Origin: Pseudotamlana agarivorans
GTDB lineage: Bacteria > Bacteroidota > Bacteroidia > Flavobacteriales > Flavobacteriaceae
Assembly (NCBI RefSeq): GCF_018860245.1
Contig: NZ_JAHKPD010000008.1
Span: 315,821-379,820, forward strand
Direction of reading: 5' to 3'
Length of the DNA stretch: 64,000 bases
A program made the position numbers and the translations under genes. Below are positions 52,721 to 61,953 of this stretch, piece after piece. The first letter of the stretch is position 1. Every line of letters starts with the position of its first letter. The notes beneath the pieces are model-generated. The model did not search any database and was not told the origin of the DNA. It saw only the letters and a program-made list of their open reading frames with translations.

Positions 52721-53734
52721 ATGTCTCGACAACACCAAACTCTAGGAGAGTTTATTATTGAAAATCAATCTGCATTTCAATACTCTTCGGGAGAACTTTC
52801 TAGTCTCCTTAATTCTATTCGATTAGCAGCAAAAGTAGTAAATCACGAAGTAAATAAGGCTGGTTTAGTCGATATCATAGGCGCTGCTGGTGATACAAAT
52901 ATTCAAGGTGAAGATCAACAGAAGTTAGATGTATATGCTAATGAGAAGTTTATTCAAACCATGACTAAACGAAATATTGTTTGTGGCATCGCAAGTGAGG
53001 AAGAAGATGATTTTATTGCCATTAATAGTCAGGATGAAAACAACGGAAATAAGTATGTTGTTTTAATCGATCCATTAGATGGTTCTTCAAATATTGATGT
53101 GAATGTATCTGTAGGTACTATTTTTTCAATTTACAGAAGGGTAACTCCAGTTGGAACACCTGTAAAACTTGAAGATTTCCTTCAAAAAGGTAGCGAACAA
53201 GTGGCCGCGGGTTATGTGGTTTACGGAACATCTACCATGATTGTATATACTACGGGGGCTGGTGTAAACGGATTTACTTTAAACCCGGCAATTGGTTCTT
53301 TTTACTTATCGCATCCTAATATGACATTTCCTGAAGACGGGCATATTTACTCCGTGAATGAAGGGAATTATATTCACTTTCCGCAGGGCATAAAAAACTA
53401 TATTAAATATTGCCAAAAGGAGGAAGGGGATAGACCTTACACCTCAAGATATATTGGATCTCTAGTTTCCGATTTTCATAGAAATATGATTAAAGGGGGG
53501 ATTTATTTATACCCGCAAAGTTCTAAAAATCCGAAAGGGAAGTTACGTTTGTTATATGAATGTAATCCCATTGCATTTTTAGCAGAACAAGCTAATGGAA
53601 AATCTAGTGATGGTTTTACAAGAACGATGGATGTAGAACCTACAGAGTTACATGAGCGCGTGCCTTTTATATGTGGAAGTAAAAACATGGTTGAAAAGGC
53701 TGAAGAATTTATGCGAGAAGCGCATGGAGAGTAA
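52721..53734 (+). CDS. fbp: Fructose-1,6-bisphosphatase, class I
   Basis: Hydrolyses fructose-1,6-bisphosphate to fructose-6-phosphate in gluconeogenesis. The 337 residues are typical of class I. The metal site is clear: Glu-Glu in ASEEEDD (~96), then [13 protein letters not shown] (~117-129). [24 protein letters not shown] (~247-270) and [20 protein letters not shown] form the sugar-phosphate site. It is divergent from the GNAT-aspartokinase pair and is followed by a shared terminator with the convergent alginate lyase gene. PPi-PEPCK lies 2.3 kb away. Confidence 0.97.
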   Translation: MSRQHQTLGEFIIENQSAFQYSSGELSSLLNSIRLAAKVVNHEVNKAGLVDIIGAAGDTNIQGEDQQKLDVYANEKFIQTMTKRNIVCGIASEEEDDFIAINSQDENNGNKYVVLIDPLDGSSNIDVNVSVGTIFSIYRRVTPVGTPVKLEDFLQKGSEQVAAGYVVYGTSTMIVYTTGAGVNGFTLNPAIGSFYLSHPNMTFPEDGHIYSVNEGNYIHFPQGIKNYIKYCQKEEGDRPYTSRYIGSLVSDFHRNMIKGGIYLYPQSSKNPKGKLRLLYECNPIAFLAEQANGKSSDGFTRTMDVEPTELHERVPFICGSKNMVEKAEEFMREAHGE

Positions 53735-53742
53735 GGTATTTT

Positions 53743-53835
53743 GATTTTGTCCTTCAGAAGGAGGTACGACTGAAGAATCTTTCTATTGTTCTAGAGATTC
53801 CTCGATGTTTCGGAATGACATGTAATACGTCATGT
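53743..53835. repeat. intergenic palindromic repeat after fbp
   Basis: The stretch contains GAAGAATCTTTCTA and TAGAGATTCCTC, which pair imperfectly, followed by GATGTTTCGGAATGAC. This GAATCT...AGATTCC...GGAATGAC layout resembles dispersed repeats I recall from many Bacteroidota genomes. A related arrangement, CGTCATTCTGAATTC, occurs at 62470. No coding content. Confidence 0.4.
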
Positions 53836-53882
53836 GTGTTTAGGAATATGTTGTAAGCATTAAAATGATTTAAAATACAAAC

Positions 53883-53914
53883 AAAAAGGCGATGAAATCA
53901 ATCATCGCCTTTTT
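53883..53914. terminator. bidirectional terminator between fbp and the alginate lyase
   Basis: AAAAAGGCGATGA pairs with TCATCGCCTTTTT over a 7-nt loop, giving A- and T-tracts on both sides. It lies between convergent genes and fits both. Confidence 0.85.
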
Positions 53915-53939
53915 CCTTTTAGAATTTGTAGTATGTGGC

Positions 53940-55706
53940 TTAGTGTTCTACAAAGTAATCGTAAACTACAACTTCGCCGTAGTTGTTTGATTTACCAGTT
54001 TCGTCACCTTCTTTTTCAGCATTACTTTGTGTGTAGTTACCAATTTTGAAGTAAGCTTCACCGTAATCTCTGTCCATTAACACCGTGTTGCTTCCATCTT
54101 TCACTAAGTAAGATGATGCGTTTCCGTTAGCGTAAGCGTTTTTAAGGTTGCCATCTTCACTATAGTAGCAATAGTGTTTCCCGTCTTTTACTTCAAAAAT
54201 AACTTCATGAGTTGTTCCAAGCGAGTAGTTTGTTTTAATAGTTACTTCATCTCTTAACACCCCACCATTAAAGCTTAAAAACAGGTGATTGCCTTCTAAT
54301 CTTAAAACCATGGCATCATCAATACCATCATCTTTATTACCGTGAATTTGAGTCGCCACTAAATGATCTTTTACAATTGGTAAATGGGTAATAGCTTGTT
54401 GTACATACACGACATGTGTTCCAGAAGTAGTCCAGTAGATATCAGAACCACCATCTTCTTCACGTTCTCTAAGTTCGGAACGGATATAGTCTGAATTAGG
54501 TGTTGATCCGTTGTTACTTCTAATTGGTACACGGAAAACCATACCATTTTTATCATCGTTTACATAGAAATATTCGTTGTTAGACTCTCCACAAAGTGTT
54601 TTGTCTTCCACCCCATCAGGATACGTGATTTTCCATTGGTTACAGTTGCTCATTAAATCAGATGGGATACTTGCGTTTCCTGGACTTGGTGTTTCAGGGT
54701 CGGTAGGATCAGTTGGGTCGGTTGGTTCGCCTCCAGTAGAGAAAACCTGAACTTCTGCTAAAGAAAGCGCGTTAGTATCTTTTAGTTTGATACGTACACG
54801 AGCACCAGTAACACCTCCTGTGTTAATAGTAACTGATGGGTTTGGAGAATCTTCGATAGTCGTTTTGTATGCTAAATCTCCGTTGTCTTTGTATACAAAG
54901 ACATCAAAATTGCTTAAACGTGTTTTACAACAGCTATCTGTACGGTTAAAGATTTTAATGCTTCCGATTGTGTAATCTTGACCTAAACGAACTTGCCACC
55001 ATGGTTGTGCTGTACTTGATGTATGGGTAACACTGCCGTTAGACCATGCACCATTTGTGTTGCCATCAACAGCACGACTTGGATTTCCTCCATGAGCAAC
55101 AGAAGATTGTTCTGCCGTTTTTCCTAATGCTAAGTTTTCTGAGGTACTTTCGTCTACATCAACAGGTGTAATGCGTATCCAGTTAATGTTCCATCCACCA
55201 CCTGTAGCCAGTAATTTTAATGTGCTGCTACCTGCAGATAAATCTACTGTTTTAGATGTGGTTATCCACGTTTGGTACGAGCCTGTAGACGCTTTGTTTA
55301 CGTTGCTTAATTTTGTGCCATCTTGATAGAAGTCAAATTTAGAAGTGTTTGTTTTTGAAGCCACTCTAAACTCAAATTTATAACTTCCAGAAGCTGGTAC
55401 TTCAATGTCATACTCTAGGTAGTCATCGGTATCTATCCAACCTACGTTTAATCCGCCACCAGTATCGGCAGTGCTTTCGGTTTTAATACCACTTTGACTA
55501 TCATATGCTTCGGCTTGTATGGTTACGGCCGATTTGGATGATAGTGTTGATTTTGAATATGCAGATGCGGTGGTGGTGTCATCTTCTGCAGAGGTGTCGG
55601 TTTCTAATACTTCTTCACTTGAACAAGCGAAAATGGTAAAAATGAGGGCGAATGTAGCAAGACTAAAAAATGCAGTTTTGCTAACTTTTGAAAATCTGTT
55701 TTTCAT
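53940..55706 (-). CDS. PL7 alginate lyase lipoprotein with CBM6 and F5/8C modules
   Basis: A surface lipoprotein (lipobox FAC, Cys ~28 in IFACSSEE) that cleaves alginate by beta-elimination. Domain order: CBM6-like carbohydrate-binding module (~60-182; IQAEAYDSQSGIKTE, DYLEYDIEVPASGSYKFEFRV), F5/8 type C discoidin module (~190-328), a Thr/Pro/Asp linker (PTDPTDPTDPETP, ~330), then the PL7 (alginate_lyase2) domain (~345-588). All three PL7 motifs are visible: RSELRE (~410), QIH (~453) and YFKIGNYTQ (~552). It is not in a SusCD-linked cluster here. A possible operator palindrome lies 43 bases upstream. Confidence 0.94.
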   Translation of the reverse strand: MKNRFSKVSKTAFFSLATFALIFTIFACSSEEVLETDTSAEDDTTTASAYSKSTLSSKSAVTIQAEAYDSQSGIKTESTADTGGGLNVGWIDTDDYLEYDIEVPASGSYKFEFRVASKTNTSKFDFYQDGTKLSNVNKASTGSYQTWITTSKTVDLSAGSSTLKLLATGGGWNINWIRITPVDVDESTSENLALGKTAEQSSVAHGGNPSRAVDGNTNGAWSNGSVTHTSSTAQPWWQVRLGQDYTIGSIKIFNRTDSCCKTRLSNFDVFVYKDNGDLAYKTTIEDSPNPSVTINTGGVTGARVRIKLKDTNALSLAEVQVFSTGGEPTDPTDPTDPETPSPGNASIPSDLMSNCNQWKITYPDGVEDKTLCGESNNEYFYVNDDKNGMVFRVPIRSNNGSTPNSDYIRSELREREEDGGSDIYWTTSGTHVVYVQQAITHLPIVKDHLVATQIHGNKDDGIDDAMVLRLEGNHLFLSFNGGVLRDEVTIKTNYSLGTTHEVIFEVKDGKHYCYYSEDGNLKNAYANGNASSYLVKDGSNTVLMDRDYGEAYFKIGNYTQSNAEKEGDETGKSNNYGEVVVYDYFVEH

Positions 55707-55748
55707 TGTTAATTAATTTAAAATAGTTTAGTAATAGATTAATATTTA

Positions 55749-55775
55749 ACTGGTTAACTAAAGTGGTAAACCAGT
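55749..55775. promoter_or_regulatory. candidate operator of the alginate lyase gene
   Basis: ACTGGTT (55749-55755) and AACCAGT (55769-55775) form a perfect 7-bp inverted repeat with a 13-base spacer. The interior repeats TGGTTAAC and TGGTAAACCA. The spacing suits a dimeric regulator of the LacI or GntR type. The regulator is not in this window. Confidence 0.45.
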
Positions 55776-55990
55776 ATGGTTTTCCAAATGTATACGAAAA
55801 AAGAAGATTTCCAAATTTTGGTGGTAAAAATTTGTCAAAATGATAAAAAAAACGTTAAAAAATTGCAGTTTAACGGATATTTTAGATTTGTTTTTTAGAG
55901 TTGTCTGATTTTTAAGCAATTAAGGCGGTTTGTTTTTTGAGTATTTGGGCCAAATTTAATTGTGTTTTACGATGTACATAGCATTTGGAC

Positions 55991-56017
55991 AAAAAAAAGA
56001 CTGCCTTTTCAGGCAGC
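55991..56017 (-). terminator. terminator of the PEPCK gene
   Basis: GCTGCC pairs with GGCAGTC across a TGAAAA loop, followed on the minus strand by a run of T residues. It lies about 30 bases after the stop. Confidence 0.85.
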
Positions 56018-56047
56018 CTCATTTTTAGCATTATGATGTTTTGAGAT

Positions 56048-59000
56048 TTATTTTCTACATAATGGATCTGCTCCAATAGTGCCTACTAAAGTTTCTAGAT
56101 AAGCCTTAGAACTTACTTCATTGTATTGTTGTTTAACAACTTCCAAACGCTCTTCAATATTCATTTCTGAAGAAATTATAGCGTTATCGATATTCGTAAT
56201 GAATGTTTCCAAATACGCGATTTGAGATTCGTAAAAACGAATGTCTTTTTGCTGTTTTAACGCCAATCTTTCTTTGTACCAGTCGCTATTTAATACGTAA
56301 TCTCTATCAAATAATTTTCTTAATTCAGGATCGCTCATTGGTTTACCTTCGTAATTACCGTAAGCCATCATGTGTAATAAAATCTTTAATGGAGGAATAG
56401 CAGCTTCAATACTACCATCTTCAAAATAACGTAAAGCTACTTTTTCTTGTGCTTCAACAATATTTTTAATACCATCTACATAATCTTCAAGACCTTGTAA
56501 TTCTGGTTTTAACATTTCTTCGTTAAAAACAGCGGTAGGCTCGTCAAATAAACGATTTAAACATAGGTGTGAGAATGTTTTAGTGATTCTATACCCTAAA
56601 CGACTTCCCAAAATTGTTTCACCATTATGTTCAAAATCTTCAAGTTTTTCTAAACTTCCATTCGCAATTAATTTTTTAGGATCGCGATCAGATGGTTCTA
56701 AACGTGCCCATATTTCTGGAATTAATAAACTAATATCATGATCAACTTGATTGTTTCCTCCCACATATCCAGCTGCGGTACTAAACGCATCAGATTCTGT
56801 TAAAATATGCGATAATAGTGCATTATTTAAATCTGTAGTTGGTGTTAACATGTTAAAAGGTCCTTTTGTTAAAGCCCCCTCTGAACCTGCTCCAGTCGTT
56901 GATGGTGATTTTCCGGTTAAACTACAAATAAAATCCATGAATAATTCTGGAGTTTCTTGGTAGTGAATTGGGTTGTAAACTGCTAAGGCACGAATACCAG
57001 CTTCTTTATCGGCAGGGTTATTTCTTCTACCAGGTAAAACAGCATTTACAACATTAACTACAGGATCTTCAGCTTTTATTTGTCTCACTAAACGTACGCC
57101 AACATCAGCTAAATAAGTAGCTTCCGTTTCGCTTACATTCTTATTAGGTTCTAAATATCTTGGGTTTTTCGTTGGTTCCCCTTGTACAATTCTTGTATGT
57201 GATGGTAATACGAAAAACTCTTCTTCTTTATCACTGTTAACAATTTCTGTAATGAAATCTTTTACCGGTTGTGTGTATTTATCAAAATGAATGGTGTCAT
57301 TATAAATTTCAATGGCATCCGCTTTTTTCAACAATTCATAATTGGTTAAGAAACGGCCTTTAGTTACAATATCTAATTCGGCATTTTTATCATAACCTCT
57401 AACTACAGCTTCATCGGGTCTTTGGAATAGATGCGCTTCACAGTTTGTTACCACTTTTACACTTTTATTAGAGAATTCAGGATTTAAGTCCTTAAGTTCT
57501 TGTCTTGGTAAAGTGATAGAAGCTGTAATATCATCTTCGGTTTGAATTTTTTCACAAGGCGAAAAATCAGATCTTAACTTGTTAAGCATCCAGTTTCCTT
57601 TTTGATTAAATCCAATACGTACATAACTACCAACAACAGGCGTGTTGTTATGTAAAAGACCAGTACCGTTTTCACCGTTAATGATTTCAACAGACATGTA
57701 GTCTTTCCAATTTAAAACACCACGAGCTTGTCTGTAAAGACGTTTCACGAATAGCACTAACGATCTAATGTGCACAGGAATTTCTTCCAGCATTTGGTTG
57801 TACTCGTCTGTGTTTTCTTCTGAAGGCGTTAGTAATTTCACCGCAGAACTTAACGATCTTTCTTCACTTAAGAAAGATCTAGATTTTGGTCTATTCGGAT
57901 CTTTTTTCTTCCAACGCGTAGTATAATCAAATTCGATAATTTCATCGGCTTTTTTGAAATCCTCATCAATATCTTGAATGTTAAACGTACTATATGTAAT
58001 AGCGTTTTGCATCGATTTTGATATTTCAGATTTACCTCCACCAGATACCGTACAAGGTTTGTGGCAGAAAATACCTTCTGCAAACGTGTCAACAATACGC
58101 CATAAATCAACAGATTGGTGTTTTTCTAACCTGAATTTATTACCAGTTGGATGTACATATGTTTTACGTGGAGAAAGAATTAATTTTTCTTCCTTGCCAT
58201 TATGCTCCCAGGTAATGCTGTTTGTGTTTGTATTCACGTAAGCATCCTCTGGAATGTATATGATATTAGGGTATTTTTTATCTATGGCATAATTTTCAGG
58301 TTGCACATCAATACGATCACCTAATAATTGTTTTACCCCTTCAAAACTGTGTTTGTTTTGGTGGAAATTAGTATAATCCCTACCATCTAGAGTACTTCCC
58401 ATAACACGTCTTGCGAAAGCAATAGCACCACCAGCGTGTTCTTCTTCAACTAAACCATAAAGGTTGGCAGAATAACTAATTTGTGTTTTAATCTCTTTTT
58501 TAGAGTAGCCATAGTAGTTATCAGCAATAATAGTAACAACTACACCGCGGTCATCTCTACAAGTGATTTTGAATGCGCCACCGTCGTTGTAAAGTTCATC
58601 TTCCTTTTCCCAGCACATCCCATCATTTTTTTGACGCGCCGTAGCATCGTCAATATGAGGTAGGCCAACATCCTTCTTTTTAAGTTTTAACAACTGAGGT
58701 GCTAAAATAATACAACCGGTATGTCCGGTCCAGTGTTCAGTGTCTAAAGCAGCATCGTTTAAAGCTAAATGTGGATCGCCAGCATTTCCGAATATAGATT
58801 CTACGAAATCTAGATTACTCACTAAACTACCAGGGGCGAAGAAACGAACTTCTAAAGATTTTTCTGAAATGACACCTTTAACTTCTGGGCAAACTACAGG
58901 TCTTAGCATCATAGATACTAAAGTTTTAGCTTGCTCTTCTTCAGGCTGACTTGATGTAAATGGCAGATTTTTTAACTCGTCTGAAGGCGTAAAAGCTGCG

Positions 59001-59503
59001 TTTAAAAAATGTGCAAAAACAACTCTAGGTACTTCTTTTTTATCTAAAGGCACTGGTAACGGACCTTCAACAATATGAAAAGTTCCTTTTGTTGTTCTTT
59101 TATCGTGTAAAGGATTGTTTAAAATTCCTTGTTTTATTCTATTAGAGGTTACTTGATTGCTTTTGAAAGTATCGCCATCCGGAGGTAAACTTACTTCTCT
59201 AGCTTGTCCTTTTCTCGATAGAATAAGTGTGTTGTTTGGAATGACGTACGATTTTTCAAATTTTACATCTTTTAAATAGTCGTTTATAAAATTTTGAATA
59301 CGAGAATCTGCAGGTGCGTGATGCGTTGCTAAAAGTCGCGATTTAGCTTGTACGTTTTTTACGATTCCACTTGTTAATTCTTCAAATTTTGGATTGCAAA
59401 ATTTAACTTTACTATCCGGTTTATCCTTAAAAGTAGGCAACCAAAGGGACGCTAATTGTAAGTTCGTAAATTGGATAATGTCTTTTCTTGATTCTTCTTG
59501 CAT
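56048..59503 (-). CDS. Probable PPi-type phosphoenolpyruvate carboxykinase
   Basis: An 1151-residue cytoplasmic protein with no signal or membrane segment. Its size fits PPi-PEPCK (about 1100-1150 residues), the enzyme of Entamoeba and Propionibacterium that interconverts oxaloacetate + PPi with PEP + CO2 + Pi (EC 4.1.1.38). PEPCK-like features are a P-loop-like CTVSGGGKSEISKS (~483-496) and SLTGKSPSTTGAGSEGALTKGPFN (~862-885, given here only to show GKSPSTTG). The assignment comes from recall of that family, not an alignment. Flavobacterial copies are usually called hypothetical. It has a TAAATTTG promoter, its own terminator, and fbp nearby. Confidence 0.65.
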   Translation of the reverse strand: MQEESRKDIIQFTNLQLASLWLPTFKDKPDSKVKFCNPKFEELTSGIVKNVQAKSRLLATHHAPADSRIQNFINDYLKDVKFEKSYVIPNNTLILSRKGQAREVSLPPDGDTFKSNQVTSNRIKQGILNNPLHDKRTTKGTFHIVEGPLPVPLDKKEVPRVVFAHFLNAAFTPSDELKNLPFTSSQPEEEQAKTLVSMMLRPVVCPEVKGVISEKSLEVRFFAPGSLVSNLDFVESIFGNAGDPHLALNDAALDTEHWTGHTGCIILAPQLLKLKKKDVGLPHIDDATARQKNDGMCWEKEDELYNDGGAFKITCRDDRGVVVTIIADNYYGYSKKEIKTQISYSANLYGLVEEEHAGGAIAFARRVMGSTLDGRDYTNFHQNKHSFEGVKQLLGDRIDVQPENYAIDKKYPNIIYIPEDAYVNTNTNSITWEHNGKEEKLILSPRKTYVHPTGNKFRLEKHQSVDLWRIVDTFAEGIFCHKPCTVSGGGKSEISKSMQNAITYSTFNIQDIDEDFKKADEIIEFDYTTRWKKKDPNRPKSRSFLSEERSLSSAVKLLTPSEENTDEYNQMLEEIPVHIRSLVLFVKRLYRQARGVLNWKDYMSVEIINGENGTGLLHNNTPVVGSYVRIGFNQKGNWMLNKLRSDFSPCEKIQTEDDITASITLPRQELKDLNPEFSNKSVKVVTNCEAHLFQRPDEAVVRGYDKNAELDIVTKGRFLTNYELLKKADAIEIYNDTIHFDKYTQPVKDFITEIVNSDKEEEFFVLPSHTRIVQGEPTKNPRYLEPNKNVSETEATYLADVGVRLVRQIKAEDPVVNVVNAVLPGRRNNPADKEAGIRALAVYNPIHYQETPELFMDFICSLTGKSPSTTGAGSEGALTKGPFNMLTPTTDLNNALLSHILTESDAFSTAAGYVGGNNQVDHDISLLIPEIWARLEPSDRDPKKLIANGSLEKLEDFEHNGETILGSRLGYRITKTFSHLCLNRLFDEPTAVFNEEMLKPELQGLEDYVDGIKNIVEAQEKVALRYFEDGSIEAAIPPLKILLHMMAYGNYEGKPMSDPELRKLFDRDYVLNSDWYKERLALKQQKDIRFYESQIAYLETFITNIDNAIISSEMNIEERLEVVKQQYNEVSSKAYLETLVGTIGADPLCRK

Positions 59504-59551
59504 GATGTATAAAAAGTTACTTTCTGTGAATATAATACTCTTATTCTAAGA

Positions 59552-59559
59552 CAAATTTA
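59552..59559 (-). promoter_or_regulatory. TAnnTTTG -7 box for the PEPCK gene
   Basis: The minus strand reads TAAATTTG, 48 bases before the ATG at 59503. Confidence 0.5.
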
Positions 59560-59699
59560 GGGTCTACAGCTTATATAAAAGCTGTCAAAAGTCAGTCTTA
59601 TGTATAATTGTTTAGAATAATTAATCGAAAACGATTGCGTTGGGGTAGATAGCGAAGATAAAAATAAATTGTAAGGTAAATAAATCATTTTACGTGTTA

Positions 59700-60878
59700 T
59701 TATTTAAAAGCGTTAAAACCAGTGATGTCTAATCCGGTTATTAGTAAATGAATGTCGTGCGTGCCTTCGTAGGTAATCACGCTTTCCAAGTTCATGGCAT
59801 GACGCATAATGGCGTATTCTCCAGAAATCCCCATACCACCAAGAATTTGTCGTGCCTCTCGAGCAATATTAATAGCCATATCTACATTGTTTCGTTTGGC
59901 CATAGATATTTGGGCCGATGTCGCTTTATTATCATTTTTTAAAACACCCAGGCGCCAGGTTAATAATTGTGCTTTGGTGATTTCTGTAATCATTTCAGCT
60001 AATTTTTTTTGTTGTAACTGGAATTGCCCAATAGGTTTACCAAATTGCATACGTTCCTGGCTGTAGCGTAAAGCCGTATCATAACAATCCATCGCCGCGC
60101 CAATGGCGCCCCAAGCGATGCCATAACGTGCGGAATCCAAGCAGCCCAGAGGTGCTCCTAATCCAGATTTATTAGGTAATATATTTTCTTTTGGCACTTT
60201 AACATTATCAAAGATTAACTCGCCAGTTGCCGAAGCACGTAGTGACCATTTATTGTGGGTTTCTGGAGTTGTAAAACCTGCCATGCCACGTTCAACAATT
60301 AAACCATGTACGCGATCATTTTCATCTTTAGCCCAAACTATAGCGATTTGTGCAAAAGGCGCATTACTAATCCACATTTTAGCGCCGTTCAATAAGTAAT
60401 GATCCCCTTTGTCTTTGAAATTAGTAACCATGCCGCTTGGGTTACTGCCATGGTCGGGTTCTGTTAAGCCAAAGCAGCCCATCCATTCGCCGTTAGCTAA
60501 TTTGGGTAAGTACTTTTTACGTTGGGCTTCGTTGCCATATTTCCAAATGGGATACATCACTAAGGAAGACTGTACGGAGGCTGTGCTGCGAATACCAGAG
60601 TCTCCACGTTCTATTTCTTGCATGATGAGCCCATAAGAAATTTGATCCAATCCTGCGCCTCCATACTCTAAAGGTATGTATGGGCCAAAAGCACCAATTT
60701 CAGAAAGTCCTTTAATAAGTTGTTCTGGGAATTTAGCTTTTTGAGCATAGTCTTCAATAATAGGGGAGACTTCGCGTTTCACCCATTTTCTAGCCGCATC
60801 GCGAACCAATTTATGCTCATCAGTTAATAATTCGTCTAAGTTGTAATAATCTGGAGCTACAAATAAATCTGGACGCAT
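59700..60878 (-). CDS. Acyl-CoA dehydrogenase, glutaryl-CoA dehydrogenase type
   Basis: A 392-residue flavoenzyme. The acyl-CoA dehydrogenase signatures are present: GCFGLTEPDHGSNPSGM (~133-149), WISNAPFAQIAIVWAK, SARYGIAWGAIGAA and, near the end, QILGGMGISGEYAIMRHAMNLES with the catalytic Glu in ITYEGTHDIH (~372-381). The YEGTHDIH...GLDITGFNAF ending matches glutaryl-CoA dehydrogenase (lysine/tryptophan breakdown) better than fatty acyl-CoA dehydrogenases. It has no obvious operon partner; TrmN6 follows convergently in the same direction 109 bases upstream. Confidence 0.9.
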   Translation of the reverse strand: MRPDLFVAPDYYNLDELLTDEHKLVRDAARKWVKREVSPIIEDYAQKAKFPEQLIKGLSEIGAFGPYIPLEYGGAGLDQISYGLIMQEIERGDSGIRSTASVQSSLVMYPIWKYGNEAQRKKYLPKLANGEWMGCFGLTEPDHGSNPSGMVTNFKDKGDHYLLNGAKMWISNAPFAQIAIVWAKDENDRVHGLIVERGMAGFTTPETHNKWSLRASATGELIFDNVKVPKENILPNKSGLGAPLGCLDSARYGIAWGAIGAAMDCYDTALRYSQERMQFGKPIGQFQLQQKKLAEMITEITKAQLLTWRLGVLKNDNKATSAQISMAKRNNVDMAINIAREARQILGGMGISGEYAIMRHAMNLESVITYEGTHDIHLLITGLDITGFNAFK

Positions 60879-60986
60879 AAAGACGAAATTAATAAGAGGT
60901 TTGATTTCTGAAAACTAAAACACACAATGTATTTTTTTATTTTTCAGAACTGTTTATCTCAAATTTAATCAATCTTATTTGCTTTT

Positions 60987-61703
60987 CTACATTTTTAAAT
61001 AGAAATCTTTTGTTAAGTTTATGTAATCTTCAGTGTAGTCATGTCTTTGATTTTCAATAGTAAGCGTGCTGTTTTTAGTGCCGCTTTCGCGGAAAGAAAA
61101 TTCGAGAATACTACGTTTAACTTCAGAGCTTGGGTTGCCTTTAACGTGTAGTGTTCTGTTGAGGTAGAGTTTTTCTTGTGAAGCTAATTTGATAAATCGG
61201 GTCTCTTCTTTATAAGGAATAATGACAGTGAACACACCGTTCTCAGAAAGTAGTTTTGATACTCCCGAAATTAGATGTTCAAAGGGAAGTGCGTCTTGAA
61301 AACGTGCTAAATCTCGGGTGTCGTCATTGGTTTTATAATCTTCAGAATAAAATGGGGGATTGCAAACAATGAGGTCGTACTGGTCTTCGATTTCATTTAC
61401 AAACTCTTCTAAAGCCGCATGGTAGCAAAAAAGCCGATCGCCCCAATCGGACTGTTCAAAATTATCTACACATTGCTCGTAAGCCTTGTCGTCAATTTCT
61501 AAAGCATCAATAACCTCGGCAGGACATCTTTGGGCAATCATAAGGGCTAATACCCCAGTTCCTGAACCAATATCTAGAACGGAAAAAGGCTGTTGGTTTA
61601 CCGATGCCCATGCGCCTAATAAAACAGCGTCTGTACCAATTTTCATAGCGCATTGGTCTTGATTGATTTTAAATTGTTTAAATATAAAAGGCTTATTCGA
61701 CAT
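60987..61703 (-). CDS. tRNA1(Val) adenosine(37)-N6-methyltransferase-like
   Basis: A 238-residue SAM-dependent methyltransferase of the TrmN6/YfiC type. The start FIFKQFKINQDQCAMKIGTDAVLLGAW (~6-32) is family-specific. The SAM site is VLDIGSGTGVLALMIA (~43-58) and the adenine N6-methylase motif is CNPPFYSED (~115). The length matches TrmN6 (about 240). It is likely to methylate A37 of tRNA1(Val), but some members act on other RNAs. It stands alone upstream of the acyl-CoA dehydrogenase gene. Confidence 0.9.
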   Translation of the reverse strand: MSNKPFIFKQFKINQDQCAMKIGTDAVLLGAWASVNQQPFSVLDIGSGTGVLALMIAQRCPAEVIDALEIDDKAYEQCVDNFEQSDWGDRLFCYHAALEEFVNEIEDQYDLIVCNPPFYSEDYKTNDDTRDLARFQDALPFEHLISGVSKLLSENGVFTVIIPYKEETRFIKLASQEKLYLNRTLHVKGNPSSEVKRSILEFSFRESGTKNSTLTIENQRHDYTEDYINLTKDFYLKM

Positions 61704-61886
61704 GTTATTTTTTATTCTTGCGTAAAACTAAGAAATAATGCTGCTCAAGTCTTATTTATTGAAAAAATACTCAAACGTATTAGCGGTGAGGCCTATGTAT
61801 GTTAATAAAGACTTAATTAAGTGCGTTTTGTCTTACGGTAAAATGCTAAACACTGTTAAATTAAAATGAAGGTGTCATAGCATTTC

Positions 61887-61933
61887 TACTTTTGTCATGC
61901 AACAATTTCTCTCTCCCTCTCAACAGTTGTTGC
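61887..61933 (+). promoter_or_regulatory. promoter and 5' hairpin of the DUF2383-like gene
   Basis: TACTTTTG (61887-61894) is a -7 box. Immediately after it, GCAACAA (61899-61905) pairs perfectly with TTGTTGC (61927-61933) around a pyrimidine-rich loop, so the mRNA would begin with a stem-loop 20 bases before the ATG. Confidence 0.45.
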
Positions 61934-61953
61934 CCTAAGAAAAGTTAATAGCT

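Larger units (their letters stand above)
55707..56047. other. 341-bp intergenic region between PEPCK and the alginate lyase
   Basis: It holds the alginate lyase promoter region with the palindrome at 55749-55775 and the PEPCK terminator at 55991-56017. The middle is AT-rich, with no ORF or RNA noticed. Confidence 0.6.
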
